Assembly (NCBI GenBank): GCA_021325365.1
Contig: JAJPHF010000193.1
Span: 1 to 64,000, forward strand
Source: Pseudomonadota bacterium
Lineage (GTDB): Bacteria; Chloroflexota; UBA6077; JAJPHF01
Length of the DNA stretch: 64,000 nt
Direction of reading: 5' to 3'
In this document: piece after piece, positions 52,946 through 61,758 of the stretch
Position numbering within the stretch: the first letter of the stretch is position 1
How the letters are laid out: every line of letters begins with the position of its first letter
Made by a program: the position numbers and the translations under genes
The notes under the pieces: generated by a model
Databases searched by the model: none
What the model was told of the DNA's origin: nothing
Seen by the model: only the letters and a program-made list of their open reading frames with translations

Positions 52946-53090
52946 TGGTCCTGTGCCGCGGAAGCGACACGGGTGGCCCCCGGCGGCCGAAATCGGGCGT
53001 GATGAGAACGCCCTCGCATCGCGCCTGGCCGCTCGACGCGGGCGCAAGACTACAGCACACGCCACAAGGGCGAGGAAGGGATCAGGAAAC

Positions 53091-53633
53091 GTGGGACTAC
53101 GCCAGAGACTCGGGCTAGGAGCGGCGAGCGCGAGCTTGGCGCTCGCGCTGTATGCGAGCGGCGCGTTCGCACAGCAGGGGCCGCCGGGCGGCTGTCCGCC
53201 GCCCCCGCCCGGGATGAGCGCCGGGGGCCCGCCGCCCGGCCCACCGCCGGGCGCCCCGCCCCCTGGGCTACCGCCGGGCGCCCCGCCGCCGGCCGAGACC
53301 GACGTACATGCCAACCAGGCAGCCATGCAGGCGGCATTCGACCTGCTCGGCATCAGCCCGGACCAGATGATGAGCCAAGCGCAGGCCGGCCACAGCCTGG
53401 GCGACATCGCCGGGGCGCGCGGCATCGACCTGACGACGCTGGTGCAGACGATGACGAAAAGCGCCACGGACTGGCTAAGCGGCGAAGTCGCGGCCGGGCG
53501 TATCTCCCAGGATGACGCCAACACGACGCTGCAGCACAGCCAGCAGTTCGCGCTCCAGATGGTAACCACGGCGCCACCCGCCGGCCCCCCGCCGGGCTGC
53601 CCACCGCCCCCGCCGGGCGGGCCGGAGCGGTAG
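53091..53633 (+). CDS. Secreted protein with Pro/Gly-rich N- and C-terminal tracts
   Basis: A 180-residue exported protein. The signal peptide ('LRQRLGLGAASASLALALY') ends near 'GAFAQQ'. A tract of about 45 residues of repeated PPG/PPP units follows. The central helical domain of about 95 residues ('MQAAFDLLGISPDQMMSQA', 'HSLGDIAGARGIDLTTLVQT') resembles small SHOCT- or DUF-like helical repeats in tone, but no family is assigned. The tail is again Pro/Gly-rich with Cys. Cys occurs in both tracts (GCPPP). The start is a GTG at 53091. It is 5 bp upstream of the adaptor gene, so it is an operon partner and perhaps part of the same envelope complex. Confidence 0.7.
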   Translation: MGLRQRLGLGAASASLALALYASGAFAQQGPPGGCPPPPPGMSAGGPPPGPPPGAPPPGLPPGAPPPAETDVHANQAAMQAAFDLLGISPDQMMSQAQAGHSLGDIAGARGIDLTTLVQTMTKSATDWLSGEVAAGRISQDDANTTLQHSQQFALQMVTTAPPAGPPPGCPPPPPGGPER

Positions 53634-53638
53634 CCCCG

Positions 53639-56566
53639 ATGAGCACACCGTACACGGGCCGCGCGCGGGCGCTCCCGCGCGCCTCGGGGAGCGTTGGCTG
53701 GCCGCAGCTCGCGGGGCTGCTCGGCGCGCTGCTTGTGAGCGGCGCGCTCGGCTATGCCGCCTACTTGCGCCTCACGGCCCAACAGCCGGGCGAGATTCAG
53801 GTAGTGCGCGTCAGCCGCGGGCCCGTGGTGGCGACGGTGAGCGCCGCTGGCTCGGCCGTGACCGACACGAGCACGAAGCTCACATTTGCTGCCAGCGGCC
53901 GGGTCGCCGAGGTACTGGTGAGGGTGGGTGACCGGGTAGCGGCTGGCCAGCCGCTTGCGCAGCTGGATACGACGGAGCTAGACAACACGCTGCGCCAGGC
54001 CCAGGCGGCGCAGGCCCAGGCCGAGGCAAAGCTCCAGACGATCCTGAAAGGCGCCCGACCGGAGGACGTGCGAGTCGCACAGCTACAGCTCGCCCAGGCG
54101 GAGGCCAAGCTGCGCGACCTCGCCACCCCCCGCGCGGAGGATGTTACCGTGGCGCAGGCGGCGCTCGACAGCGCCCGCGCCAAGCTGCGCGGCCTGGAGG
54201 CGCAGGGTCGGCCCGAGGAGCTGGCGGCCGCCCAGGCAACGCTCGACAGCGCCCGCGCGAAGCTGCAGCAGACTCAGAACGGCCCGCTGCCGGCCGACGT
54301 GGCGGCCGCGCGCACGGCGGTGGACCAGGCGCGGGCAACCTTGCAGAGCGCCGAGGCGAAGCTGGCGCAAGTGCAGGCCGGCCCGACCGACGCGGACGTG
54401 CAGGCGGCGCTTGCGGCGCTCGCCACGGCGCGGGCCAACGAGCAGAGCGCGCAGGCCAAGCTCGACGCGCTGCTCCACCCGTCCAATGCCGACCTCATCG
54501 CCGCGCAGGTGGCGGTCGACAACGCGCAGTCGGCCTACGACGCGGCTCAGGCCAAACTCATGCAATTGCGGCAGCCCACCACCAGCGACCTGCAGGCGGC
54601 GCAAGCGGCGGTAGCGCAGGCGCAGGCGGGACTTCGCTCGGCACAGAGCACGCTCAACCGCGCCCGCCCCGGCGTCAGCACCAACGACGTGGCGGCGGCA
54701 GGCGAAGACGTGCAGGCCGCCGCCCGGAACGTGCAGGTGGCGCAGCTCCGTTTGAGCCAGCTCCAGAATTCGACGGTCACTACCACCGGCAACACAGCCT
54801 ACAGCAACAATGGGCTCGGCAGCGTTAGCGCTCCGACTACGGGCGTGCCAACAGGCGGCACGAGCACTGGCGCGGCCGGCGCGATCGCCACGAGTGGAAC
54901 CGGCCCGACGAGCCTCGGGACGACGACCACCGCCAGCGCCGGGCCGAGCACGCAAGACGTGCTGAACGCTCAGGCGGCGGTCAACAGCGCGACCGCTACG
55001 CTGCTGCGCGCTCAGACCTCCCTGCAAACGCTCCAAACCGGCGGCGGCCAGAACGACGTCGCGGGCGCGCAGGCGAGCGTAACATCGGCGCTGGCGCAGG
55101 TAGCGAGCGCGCGCGCCAAGCTCGGCGCTCTCCTCAATCCCAGTCCGGCTGATCTGGCCGCCGCGCAGTCGGCCCTCGATCAGGCGCGGAACACGTACCA
55201 GAGCGCGGTGGCGAAGCTGGACGAGTTGCGCCACCCGCGGCCCGAGGACGTGGAGAGCGCACGGGGTGCCGTGGATGCGGCGCACGTGGGCGTGCAGAGC
55301 GCCGCCGCGAAGCTGGCCGACGTGCGCGCCCAGCCGAAGCCGGAAGACCTGGCCGCCGCGCAGAGCAGCGTGGACAACGCCCGGGCCGGGCTGGCGGCGG
55401 CCCAGGCGAAGCTCGACCAGACGCTGGCTGGCCCCGAACCGGAGGACGTCGCCCTGGCGGAGGCCGCAGTGCACCAGGCCGAGCAGCAGCTGGCGCTCAA
55501 GCAGCAGCCGAACACCGCGGACGACCTGGCGGCGCAGCGCGAGGCGGTGCGCCAGGCGGAGGCGCAGCTAGCGCTCAAGCAGCAGCCGGCGAGCGCGGCC
55601 GCGGTGGAGCAGCAGCGGCTGGCGATCGAGCAAGCGCGCGCCGAGGCGGCGCTCAAGGAGCGGCCCTACACCGACGAGGACCTGGCCGCCCAGGTGGCGG
55701 CCGTCGAGCAGGCCCGCGCGCAGGTCGCCACGGCCCAGTTCAACCGGGACAATGCCGTGCTCACGGCGCCCTACGCGGGCGTCGTCAGCCAGGTCGGCTA
55801 CAACGTCGGCGAGCAGGCGGGCGGCGGTGGCGGCGGGGCGAGCGGCAGCGGCAGCTCCAGTAGCAGCTCCGGCACCAGCGCGAGCAGCGCGACCGCCGGC
55901 ACGAGCGGGGGCGGCGGGGGGATCACCCTGGTCGATCCGGACACGTTGCACGTAGAAGTGAGCGTGGACGAGACGGACATCGCCCGCGTGCAGGTGGGGC
56001 AGACGGTCCAGCTCACGTTTGACGGGCTGCCCGGCCAGCAGGCTCGCGGCCACGTGGCGGCACGCGCCCCGCTCCCCGCTACCTCGTCGGGGGTGACCAG
56101 CTATCCGGTGCTGATCGCGCTAGACGAGGGCGCGGGCGTGCTGCCTGGGATGACGGCGGTGGCGAACGTGATCGTGGCGCAGCAATCCGACGCGCTGTTG
56201 GTGCCGAGCCGGGCGATTCGGCAGCAGGGCCCGATTGCGGTGGTCGACGTGCTTACCGCCGAGGGTGCGACCGAGACGCGGCCGGTTCAGCCCGGCGTGT
56301 CGGATGAGACGAACACCGCGATCACGAGCGGGCTGGCGGAGGGCGACTCGGTTGTCGTGGCGCGGATCGAGCCTGGCCAGACGGCCGGGGCCTCGTCTAT
56401 TCCGAGCGGGATGCCGCCGGGTGGTGTGCCGCCCCCCGGGATGGGGCCGCCCCCGGGCGGACTGCCCCCGCCCGGCATGGGCCCGCCCGGGGGCGGCATG
56501 CCGTCCCCGGGCGGGATGCCGGTGGGGGGCGCGGGGCGTGCCCCTGGCGGGCCGGGTGGTCGGTGA
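53639..56566 (+). CDS. Giant HlyD-family membrane fusion protein, third copy
   Basis: A 975-residue adaptor. It has an N-terminal membrane segment ('AGLLGALLVSGALGYAAYLR'), lipoyl half ('SGRVAEVLVRVGDRVAAGQP'), and about 17 helical units with caps such as 'RPEDVRVAQ', 'TSDLQAAQA' and 'NTADDLAAQ', split by a Thr/Gly/Ser linker. The second lipoyl half is 'AVLTAPYAGVVSQVGYNVGE', followed by a Gly/Ser insert and a beta-barrel ('LHVEVSVDETDIARVQVGQ'). The last 60 residues are PPGG-rich. It closely resembles the 28645 adaptor. No RND gene adjoins on this strand; the RND at 47089 is the probable partner. Confidence 0.88.
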   Translation: MSTPYTGRARALPRASGSVGWPQLAGLLGALLVSGALGYAAYLRLTAQQPGEIQVVRVSRGPVVATVSAAGSAVTDTSTKLTFAASGRVAEVLVRVGDRVAAGQPLAQLDTTELDNTLRQAQAAQAQAEAKLQTILKGARPEDVRVAQLQLAQAEAKLRDLATPRAEDVTVAQAALDSARAKLRGLEAQGRPEELAAAQATLDSARAKLQQTQNGPLPADVAAARTAVDQARATLQSAEAKLAQVQAGPTDADVQAALAALATARANEQSAQAKLDALLHPSNADLIAAQVAVDNAQSAYDAAQAKLMQLRQPTTSDLQAAQAAVAQAQAGLRSAQSTLNRARPGVSTNDVAAAGEDVQAAARNVQVAQLRLSQLQNSTVTTTGNTAYSNNGLGSVSAPTTGVPTGGTSTGAAGAIATSGTGPTSLGTTTTASAGPSTQDVLNAQAAVNSATATLLRAQTSLQTLQTGGGQNDVAGAQASVTSALAQVASARAKLGALLNPSPADLAAAQSALDQARNTYQSAVAKLDELRHPRPEDVESARGAVDAAHVGVQSAAAKLADVRAQPKPEDLAAAQSSVDNARAGLAAAQAKLDQTLAGPEPEDVALAEAAVHQAEQQLALKQQPNTADDLAAQREAVRQAEAQLALKQQPASAAAVEQQRLAIEQARAEAALKERPYTDEDLAAQVAAVEQARAQVATAQFNRDNAVLTAPYAGVVSQVGYNVGEQAGGGGGGASGSGSSSSSSGTSASSATAGTSGGGGGITLVDPDTLHVEVSVDETDIARVQVGQTVQLTFDGLPGQQARGHVAARAPLPATSSGVTSYPVLIALDEGAGVLPGMTAVANVIVAQQSDALLVPSRAIRQQGPIAVVDVLTAEGATETRPVQPGVSDETNTAITSGLAEGDSVVVARIEPGQTAGASSIPSGMPPGGVPPPGMGPPPGGLPPPGMGPPGGGMPSPGGMPVGGAGRAPGGPGGR

Positions 56567-56573
56567 GCGCGGT

Positions 56574-57341
56574 GTGGGTCCGGCGGCTGGGCGAGTTCAT
56601 CCGGGCGACTGCCCAACCGGCACGCCGCCCGGCGGCGCGTTGACCGGGCACGGAGGCGCGCGGAGGGCTCGTCGCCGGCGGCCCTCGCTGCTGATCACCC
56701 TCGGCATCGTCATCGGCGGCCTGGCGCTGGGCGGGGCCGCCGCGCACCTGACCACAGCGTCGCGGCCGGCGCCGCCTCCACTGGTCACCACGCTGCCGAG
56801 TGGTGCCGGGGGCGACGTGCCGGGCGGTCCGGGCACCGCCCCCGTCGGTAGCCTGCCGCCCGGCGCCGGCACGCTGGGGATCGGGGGCGCCCCTCCCTTC
56901 CCCGGCATGCCGGCGGGCGCGGCTGTCCCGCCGCTTCCCGCCGGCATGCCGGGCGCGGCGCTTCCGCCGGTTGCCGCCGGCGCGGCCGGGGCGGCCACGG
57001 TCGGTGGCCGGTCGGGCACACCGCCCAGCGGTGTGCCCGACCCCGCGGCAGCCGCGCCAGCGCCCGCGCTGGTGACCAGTGTCGACGGCGACACCGTTAC
57101 GCTAATGACGGCCGAGGGGCCGCAACGGGTACGGCTCGCGCCCACGACCCGCGTGCAGAAGCAGGTGCCGGCCGAGCGCGCCGAGATCGCGCCAGGGCAG
57201 CTCGTCGTCGTGCGCGGTGAGCCACAGGACGACGAGCTGCTGGCCGGCACCATCGAGATCGTCGGCGGCCCCCTAACCTCGGCCGCCTCACTCGCGCCCG
57301 GCCCCGGCGCCGCGCTCGCGGGCCCGTCGCCCGCGCCCTGA
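56574..57341 (+). CDS. Membrane-anchored protein with C-terminal DUF5666-like domain
   Basis: A roughly 255-residue protein: short basic N-terminus, one membrane helix ('SLLITLGIVIGGLALGGAAA'), a Pro/Gly/Ala-rich stretch of about 110 residues, then a small beta domain ('ALVTSVDGDTVTLMTAEGPQ', 'TTRVQKQVPAERAEIAPGQL', 'LVVVRGEPQDDELLAG') matching the DUF5666 pattern. The start is uncertain: GTG 56574 just after the adaptor stop, GTG 56556 overlapping it, or TTG 56640. Close spacing puts it in the adaptor operon, so it may be an accessory envelope subunit. Confidence 0.6.
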   Translation: MGPAAGRVHPGDCPTGTPPGGALTGHGGARRARRRRPSLLITLGIVIGGLALGGAAAHLTTASRPAPPPLVTTLPSGAGGDVPGGPGTAPVGSLPPGAGTLGIGGAPPFPGMPAGAAVPPLPAGMPGAALPPVAAGAAGAATVGGRSGTPPSGVPDPAAAAPAPALVTSVDGDTVTLMTAEGPQRVRLAPTTRVQKQVPAERAEIAPGQLVVVRGEPQDDELLAGTIEIVGGPLTSAASLAPGPGAALAGPSPAP

Positions 57342-57607
57342 CGCGCGGCCACGACGCCACCGGCGCCGCATGGCGCAGGCGAGCGGGGCGCGTGGCGGGT
57401 CGGCTCGCCGCCTCCGCACTGAAGGCCGGGTCCGAAGGCGGCGCCGTCCTACGCGACGCGTCGCCGGGCGCCAGTGAGCCGCCCCGCCGCGCCACCGACG
57501 CCCGCCGGAGCTGCTCAAGCGCGTGTCGGGCGTACGATCGCGCGGACGATCGTTCCTGCTCCCCACGGCCCGTCGCGATCACCCGAATGGGTAAGAGGAG
57601 GCCGACT

Positions 57608-57637
57608 GCTTCGGGTCATTGCCTGATGACCCGAAGC
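57608..57637. repeat. 12-bp-arm hairpin
   Basis: GCTTCGGGTCAT (57608-57619) pairs exactly with ATGACCCGAAGC (57626-57637) around a 6-nt loop. It lies between the GGGTAA dyad and the shared promoter element, so it is more likely a binding site than a terminator. Confidence 0.6.
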
Positions 57638-57652
57638 GCGTAGGGCCGGATC

Positions 57653-57695
57653 ACCGTGATGCGCGATGCCGGCCGGCGCCCGCCAACCGTACCGT
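57653..57695 (+). promoter_or_regulatory. Shared promoter element, copy 2
   Basis: ACCGTGATGCGCGATG at 57653-57668, 21 bp, then TACCGT at 57690-57695, 71 bp before the ATG at 57767. Same layout as the copies at 52903, 62563 and 63066. The -10-like hexamer is the weakest of the four. Confidence 0.45.
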
Positions 57696-57766
57696 GGAAC
57701 GGGGCGATTACCACAGAGAACGCGACCGCACCTACTCGCTGGCGAATGGGATGGAGGGGACCAGCC

Positions 57767-59152
57767 ATGCGCGAACGACTCCTGTACTGGTCGATGGGCG
57801 TGCTCCTGTTGCTCGCCCCGCTAAGCGGCCCGCTCGCGGCGCCGCCCGCCGCACTGGGCGCCCAGCAGCCGCCGGCGCTCGGGGCAGCCCGCGCAGTCGC
57901 CGACGGGCCGCGGCCTCACTTCAGCTTCAGCAGCGTCGTCGGTCAGACGACGGGCACGTCTACGCCTACGCTGACCGCCACCGCCACCGCGACCGCGACG
58001 ACCACGCCGGTGGCGACCGGCACTCCCATCGGCGGGACGGGCATCGTGCCGACCACACAGAACGTGCCGACGAGCAGCGGCATCGCGGGCGTCGCCTGCG
58101 CCAGCGGCGTCGGGCAGACCTGCACGGCGACGGGCAGCGTAAGCGGCACCTTCACGATCACGAGCGCCATGAGCACGAGCACAGGGCCGACAAGCTTTAC
58201 CCTCGTCGCCACGGGGCCGGCAAATGCGCTCGCCGGCGGCTACCCGGCGCTGTTCGTCCCGACGACCTACACGGTCGAAGCGTTCCAGTGCGGCGCCGTC
58301 ACGGCAGCGCTGCAGACCACCTGCACGGGCATGGCCGTCGGCAGCCCACTCCAGAACGCGACGGTCACGGTCCGCTTCCCGCTGGTCGGCGGCGCCACGT
58401 CTGACGTGGCCGGCGTAGTGAACCTGGGCGCGACGGCCACGACGACCAGCGTGCCGCTTTCCACGGCGCTCACGCCAGTCACACGCAGCGGACAGGCGGG
58501 TGTCCCCTGTGCGACGGTCGTCAGCGCCACCTGCACCGTCAGTGGCTCCGTGACCGGCTCGGGTACCGTGACGGCCAGCATCACCTGGTCGCTCACGGCG
58601 ACAATCCCCAGCGGGGTTGCCACGGGGATCGTGCCAACGGCGGTGTTCACCACGACGGCGGGGCTGGAAGGGATCACCTGCAATGCCATCGCCAGCGGGG
58701 CGAGTAGTGTGACCTGCACCGGTACGACGGTCGGTAACGCGCTGCAGGGCTCGACCGTCACGGTCGTCTTCACGACCGCCCTCACTGCCGTCGGCACCAT
58801 CACCGGCAGCGGGGCCAACCTGGCGCTCGTCGCCAGCGCCCTGCCGCCGTTGCTGCCCACCGGGCCGGCTGGCCCCGGCCCGATCGCCGCAGCGCCGCTG
58901 CTCGGCGGGCCATTCGCCACTGGCCCGCTCCCGCCGCTCGCGGCCGGCCCGCCGCTCGCGGCCAACGTCGGGGTGCGGCCAGGGCCGCTGGCGGAGGTCC
59001 CCATCGTCCCAGAGGCCGATCCCGTAATGCTGCTCGTCGCCGGTCTGGCGATCGTCGGCCTGGTGGCCTGGTGGCGCGGCCGTCGGGACGAGGTCGAGCG
59101 CGCCCTGGCGGCCGAAGCGCCGACCCCGTCTAGCCGCGCGCCTCACCGGTGA
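57767..59152 (+). CDS. Exported Thr/Ser-rich protein with PEP-CTERM-like C-terminal anchor
   Basis: A 461-residue exported protein. Signal peptide ('LLYWSMGVLLLLAPLSGPLA'), a Thr/Pro-rich stretch ('TATATATATTTPVATGTP'), then beta-type repeats with paired Cys ('GVACASGVGQTCTATGSVSG', 'GVPCATVVSATCTVSGSVTG', 'ITCNAIASGASSVTCTGTTV'), so three or four related Cys-pair units. The C-terminus is 'VPEADPVMLLVAGLAIVGLV' followed by 'AWWRGRRDE': a V-P-E start, hydrophobic helix and basic end, like PEP-CTERM sorting signals. No exosortase gene is in the window. Start 57767 follows ATGGAGGGG. Confidence 0.7.
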   Translation: MRERLLYWSMGVLLLLAPLSGPLAAPPAALGAQQPPALGAARAVADGPRPHFSFSSVVGQTTGTSTPTLTATATATATTTPVATGTPIGGTGIVPTTQNVPTSSGIAGVACASGVGQTCTATGSVSGTFTITSAMSTSTGPTSFTLVATGPANALAGGYPALFVPTTYTVEAFQCGAVTAALQTTCTGMAVGSPLQNATVTVRFPLVGGATSDVAGVVNLGATATTTSVPLSTALTPVTRSGQAGVPCATVVSATCTVSGSVTGSGTVTASITWSLTATIPSGVATGIVPTAVFTTTAGLEGITCNAIASGASSVTCTGTTVGNALQGSTVTVVFTTALTAVGTITGSGANLALVASALPPLLPTGPAGPGPIAAAPLLGGPFATGPLPPLAAGPPLAANVGVRPGPLAEVPIVPEADPVMLLVAGLAIVGLVAWWRGRRDEVERALAAEAPTPSSRAPHR

Positions 59153-59304
59153 GCGGCCGCTGCCGCCGGGCCGGGCGCGTGGGATGGCCGGCCCGGCGGG
59201 CAGCCGCATGGCGCTCTGGCGCGCGAGCACACGCGGTCGCCCGTCCGGAGCGTCAGTACCGCGCCGTGTTCACTGCATTGACAGCGCATCTTTGGGAAGC
59301 ACAC

Positions 59305-59468
59305 ATGGCTACGCACGATCGCGCTGCCCGCTCGCTCGAACTCTCGCGCCCCGGCGCGCTCTCCTGGTCGTGGCCCGCCGCCGCCCTCGGCGCCGTGCTA
59401 CTTCAGGCGTTCCATAAGTCGTTTAACGATGATCCGGTGGGTCGTGGCCCGCCGCCGCCCTCGGCGCC
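59305..59468 (+). pseudogene. Displaced N-terminus of the second GT39 gene
   Basis: The ATG at 59305 begins 'MATHDRAARSLELSRPGALS' and 'WSWPAAALGAVLL', the expected cytoplasmic N-terminus and first helix start of a GT39 enzyme. A 74-bp insertion then shifts the frame; removing it joins this piece exactly in frame to 'LAAGLNGYRLDQEGYG' of the downstream gene. See the repeat at 59366-59476. Confidence 0.75.
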
Positions 59469-59476
59469 GTGCTACT
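59366..59476 (+). repeat. 37-bp direct repeat bounding a 74-bp frameshifting insertion
   Basis: 59366-59402 is repeated exactly at 59440-59476. Between them are 37 bp of unrelated sequence. The 74-bp offset is not a multiple of three, so it breaks the GT39 reading frame. The pattern looks like replication slippage with filler DNA, or template switching. Confidence 0.8.
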
Positions 59477-61691
59477 GCTGGCCGCCGGGCTCAACGGCTA
59501 CCGTCTGGATCAGGAGGGCTACGGCAACCTGTACTACGCCGCCGCCGTGCGCAGCATGCTGGAGAGCTGGCACAACTTCTTCTTCGTCGCCTTCGATCCC
59601 GGCGGCTTCGTCAGCGTCGACAAGCCACCGCTCGGGCTATGGGTACAGGTCGCCAGCGCCCGGCTGTTCGGTTTTAACGGGCTGAGCGTACTGCTGCCGC
59701 AAGCGGTGGCGGGCGTCGCGGCAGTTGCCGTCCTCTACGCGCCGGTGCGGGGCGACTTCGGGGTCGCCGCCGGCCTGCTGGCGGCGCTCGCGCTGACGCT
59801 CACGCCGATCACCGTCGGGACGAGCCGCAACAACACGAGCGACAGCCTGCTGGTCCTGGTGTTGTTGCTGGCCGCCGGGGCGGTGCTCCGCGCGGCCGCG
59901 ACAGGCCGGCTGCGCTGGCTCGTCCTCGGCGCGGCGCTCGTCGGCGCGGGCTTCAACGTGAAGATGTTGGAGGCGGTCCTGCCGCTGCCCGCGTTCTACC
60001 TGACGTACCTCGTGGGCGCCCCGCGGCCCTGGCGCGCGCGCCTCGCGCACCTGGCGATCGCCACGCTGGCGCTGCTCGGCGTGGCGCTGCCCTGGGTCGT
60101 CGCCGTGGACCTCACGCCGCCCGACCAGCGCCCCTACGTCGGCTCCAGCGCCGACAACACCGTGCGCAACCTGGCGCTCGGCTACAACGGGTTGAATCGG
60201 CTGCTGGGCATGCGCCCGCCCGGCGTCCCGGGCAACCCTCCGGGACCGCTCGGGGCGCCACTGCCCGGCGTTCAGCTCGCGGGGACGCCGGCCGGTGCGT
60301 CCCCCTCTCCGCGGGATGAGGCCTGGCTCGGACCGGGCGCTGCGCTCCCGCCCGGCCCTCCGCTCGGCGTACCGCTCCCGCCCGGCGTCCCGGGTCCCGG
60401 CTTCCCGCCCGGACCACTCGCGGGCGGCCCGGGCGGCGCCGGCGAGACCGGCGCCGCCGGCCCGCTGCGCCTGTTCGACGAGCAGCTGGCGGGGCAGATT
60501 AGCTGGCTGCTGCCGTTCGCGTTGTTCGGTTTGGCCGCCGCGCTCGGGCGCGAGCGCCGCCGCTGGCCGTTGGGCCGGCAGCAGCCGGCGTGCATTCTGT
60601 GGACGGGCTGGCTGCTGACCGCGGGCGCTTTCTTCAGCGTCGCCGGCATGTTCCATCGCTACTACCTGGTAATGCTCGGGCCGCCGCTCGCGGCGCTCGT
60701 CGGCATCGGCGGCCCGGCGCTCTGGGCGGCCTACCGCCACGGCGGCCCGCGCGGCTGGCTGCTGCCGCTGGGGCTGCTCACGACGGCGGTGGTGCAGCTT
60801 CACATCCTCGCGGATTATCCCGACTGGAGCGCGCGTCTTAGCCCGCTCGTCGGCGTCCCGTCCGTCGCGGCCACGCTGACCCTCGTTGCCGCGCGCCTCG
60901 CGCCACCGCTCCGGCGCTCGGCGGCACCGGCACTCGCCGCCGGCGCGGCCGGGCTCGCGCTGCTCGTCGCACCCGCGATCTGGGCCGGCTACCCGGTCGC
61001 GGAGCCGGGCGGCATGCGCAACGTGCTGCCCTTCGCCGGGCCGCTGGACGGCAGGCTCCCACCGTCCGGGGTACCGCCGTTCGGCGCTCCGCCGCCCGGC
61101 CCGCTCGGTCTCGCCGGGGCGCCACCTCCCGGCGGGGGACGGCCGCCAGGGCCGCCTGGAGCTACAATCGATCCGCGCCTACTCGACTTTCTGGAAGCCA
61201 ACCGCGGCGAAGCCCGCTTCCTGTTCGCGGCGCCCGGCGCGCTGGAGACAGCGCCGGCGATCATCGCCACCGGCGAGCCGGTGATGGCGCTCGGCGGCTT
61301 CACGGGCGGCGATCCCATCTTGACCGCCGAGGGCCTGGCCAGCCTGGTGGCTCGCGGCGCCGTGCGCTTCTTCCTGCTGCCCACGACGGGCGGCTTCCCC
61401 GGCGGCCCGCCCGGCCCCGGCGCCTTCCCCGGCGGTCCGCCGGGCCCCGGTGGCCGCGCCGAGGCGACCGGCTGGATCCGCGACCACTGCGCCACGGTCC
61501 CGGCCGCGCTGTGGCGGACCGACGCGAGCGATGCGCCGGGCAGCGCGGGGGGAGGGCCGAGCACTGCGCCCTTCCCGCCACCGCCGGGCGCGGGCTTCGG
61601 CATGCAGCTCTACGACTGCGCGGGCGCGACAGCAACCGGCCTGGGCCCATCCAGCTCGCAGCACGACGCGCGTGCAGCAGATCGGGGGTAA
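59469..61691 (+). CDS. GT39-family membrane glycosyltransferase, copy 2 (N-terminus frameshifted)
   Basis: From a GTG at 59469 this frame gives 740 residues of GT39 enzyme: 'YRLDQEGYGNLYYAAAVRSM', 'SVDKPPLGLWVQVASARLFG' and 'TSRNNTSDSLLVLVLLLAAG' closely match copy 1 at 23834. It differs by long Pro/Gly-rich inserts in two outer loops ('PPGVPGNPPGPLGAPLPG', 'PPFGAPPPGPLGLAGAPPPG') and another near the C-terminus. The C-terminal domain ends 'WIRDHCATVPAALW' and 'MQLYDCAGA'. The original start was probably ATG 59305, lost by the 74-bp insertion. No ribosome site precedes 59469, so the gene may be poorly expressed or inactive. Confidence 0.8.
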   Translation: MLLLAAGLNGYRLDQEGYGNLYYAAAVRSMLESWHNFFFVAFDPGGFVSVDKPPLGLWVQVASARLFGFNGLSVLLPQAVAGVAAVAVLYAPVRGDFGVAAGLLAALALTLTPITVGTSRNNTSDSLLVLVLLLAAGAVLRAAATGRLRWLVLGAALVGAGFNVKMLEAVLPLPAFYLTYLVGAPRPWRARLAHLAIATLALLGVALPWVVAVDLTPPDQRPYVGSSADNTVRNLALGYNGLNRLLGMRPPGVPGNPPGPLGAPLPGVQLAGTPAGASPSPRDEAWLGPGAALPPGPPLGVPLPPGVPGPGFPPGPLAGGPGGAGETGAAGPLRLFDEQLAGQISWLLPFALFGLAAALGRERRRWPLGRQQPACILWTGWLLTAGAFFSVAGMFHRYYLVMLGPPLAALVGIGGPALWAAYRHGGPRGWLLPLGLLTTAVVQLHILADYPDWSARLSPLVGVPSVAATLTLVAARLAPPLRRSAAPALAAGAAGLALLVAPAIWAGYPVAEPGGMRNVLPFAGPLDGRLPPSGVPPFGAPPPGPLGLAGAPPPGGGRPPGPPGATIDPRLLDFLEANRGEARFLFAAPGALETAPAIIATGEPVMALGGFTGGDPILTAEGLASLVARGAVRFFLLPTTGGFPGGPPGPGAFPGGPPGPGGRAEATGWIRDHCATVPAALWRTDASDAPGSAGGGPSTAPFPPPPGAGFGMQLYDCAGATATGLGPSSSQHDARAADRG

Positions 61692-61758
61692 GCGGAGACA
61701 CCGATTGCGCGCCGCGCACGTCAGCACCTCACAGCACGGTCGTCAGAGAGGAGAACCC

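Larger units (their letters stand above)
57342..57766. other. 425-bp intergenic region with stacked regulatory motifs
   Basis: It holds a TCACCC-GAAT-GGGTAA dyad (57579-57594), a 12-bp-arm hairpin (57608-57637) and the shared promoter element (57653-57695) before the gene at 57767. No further gene is seen. Confidence 0.55.

Noticed and set aside
59149..59685. Separate 178-residue gene before the GT39 gene
   Set aside because: Its useful part is the displaced GT39 N-terminus; the remainder is out-of-frame GT39 sequence.
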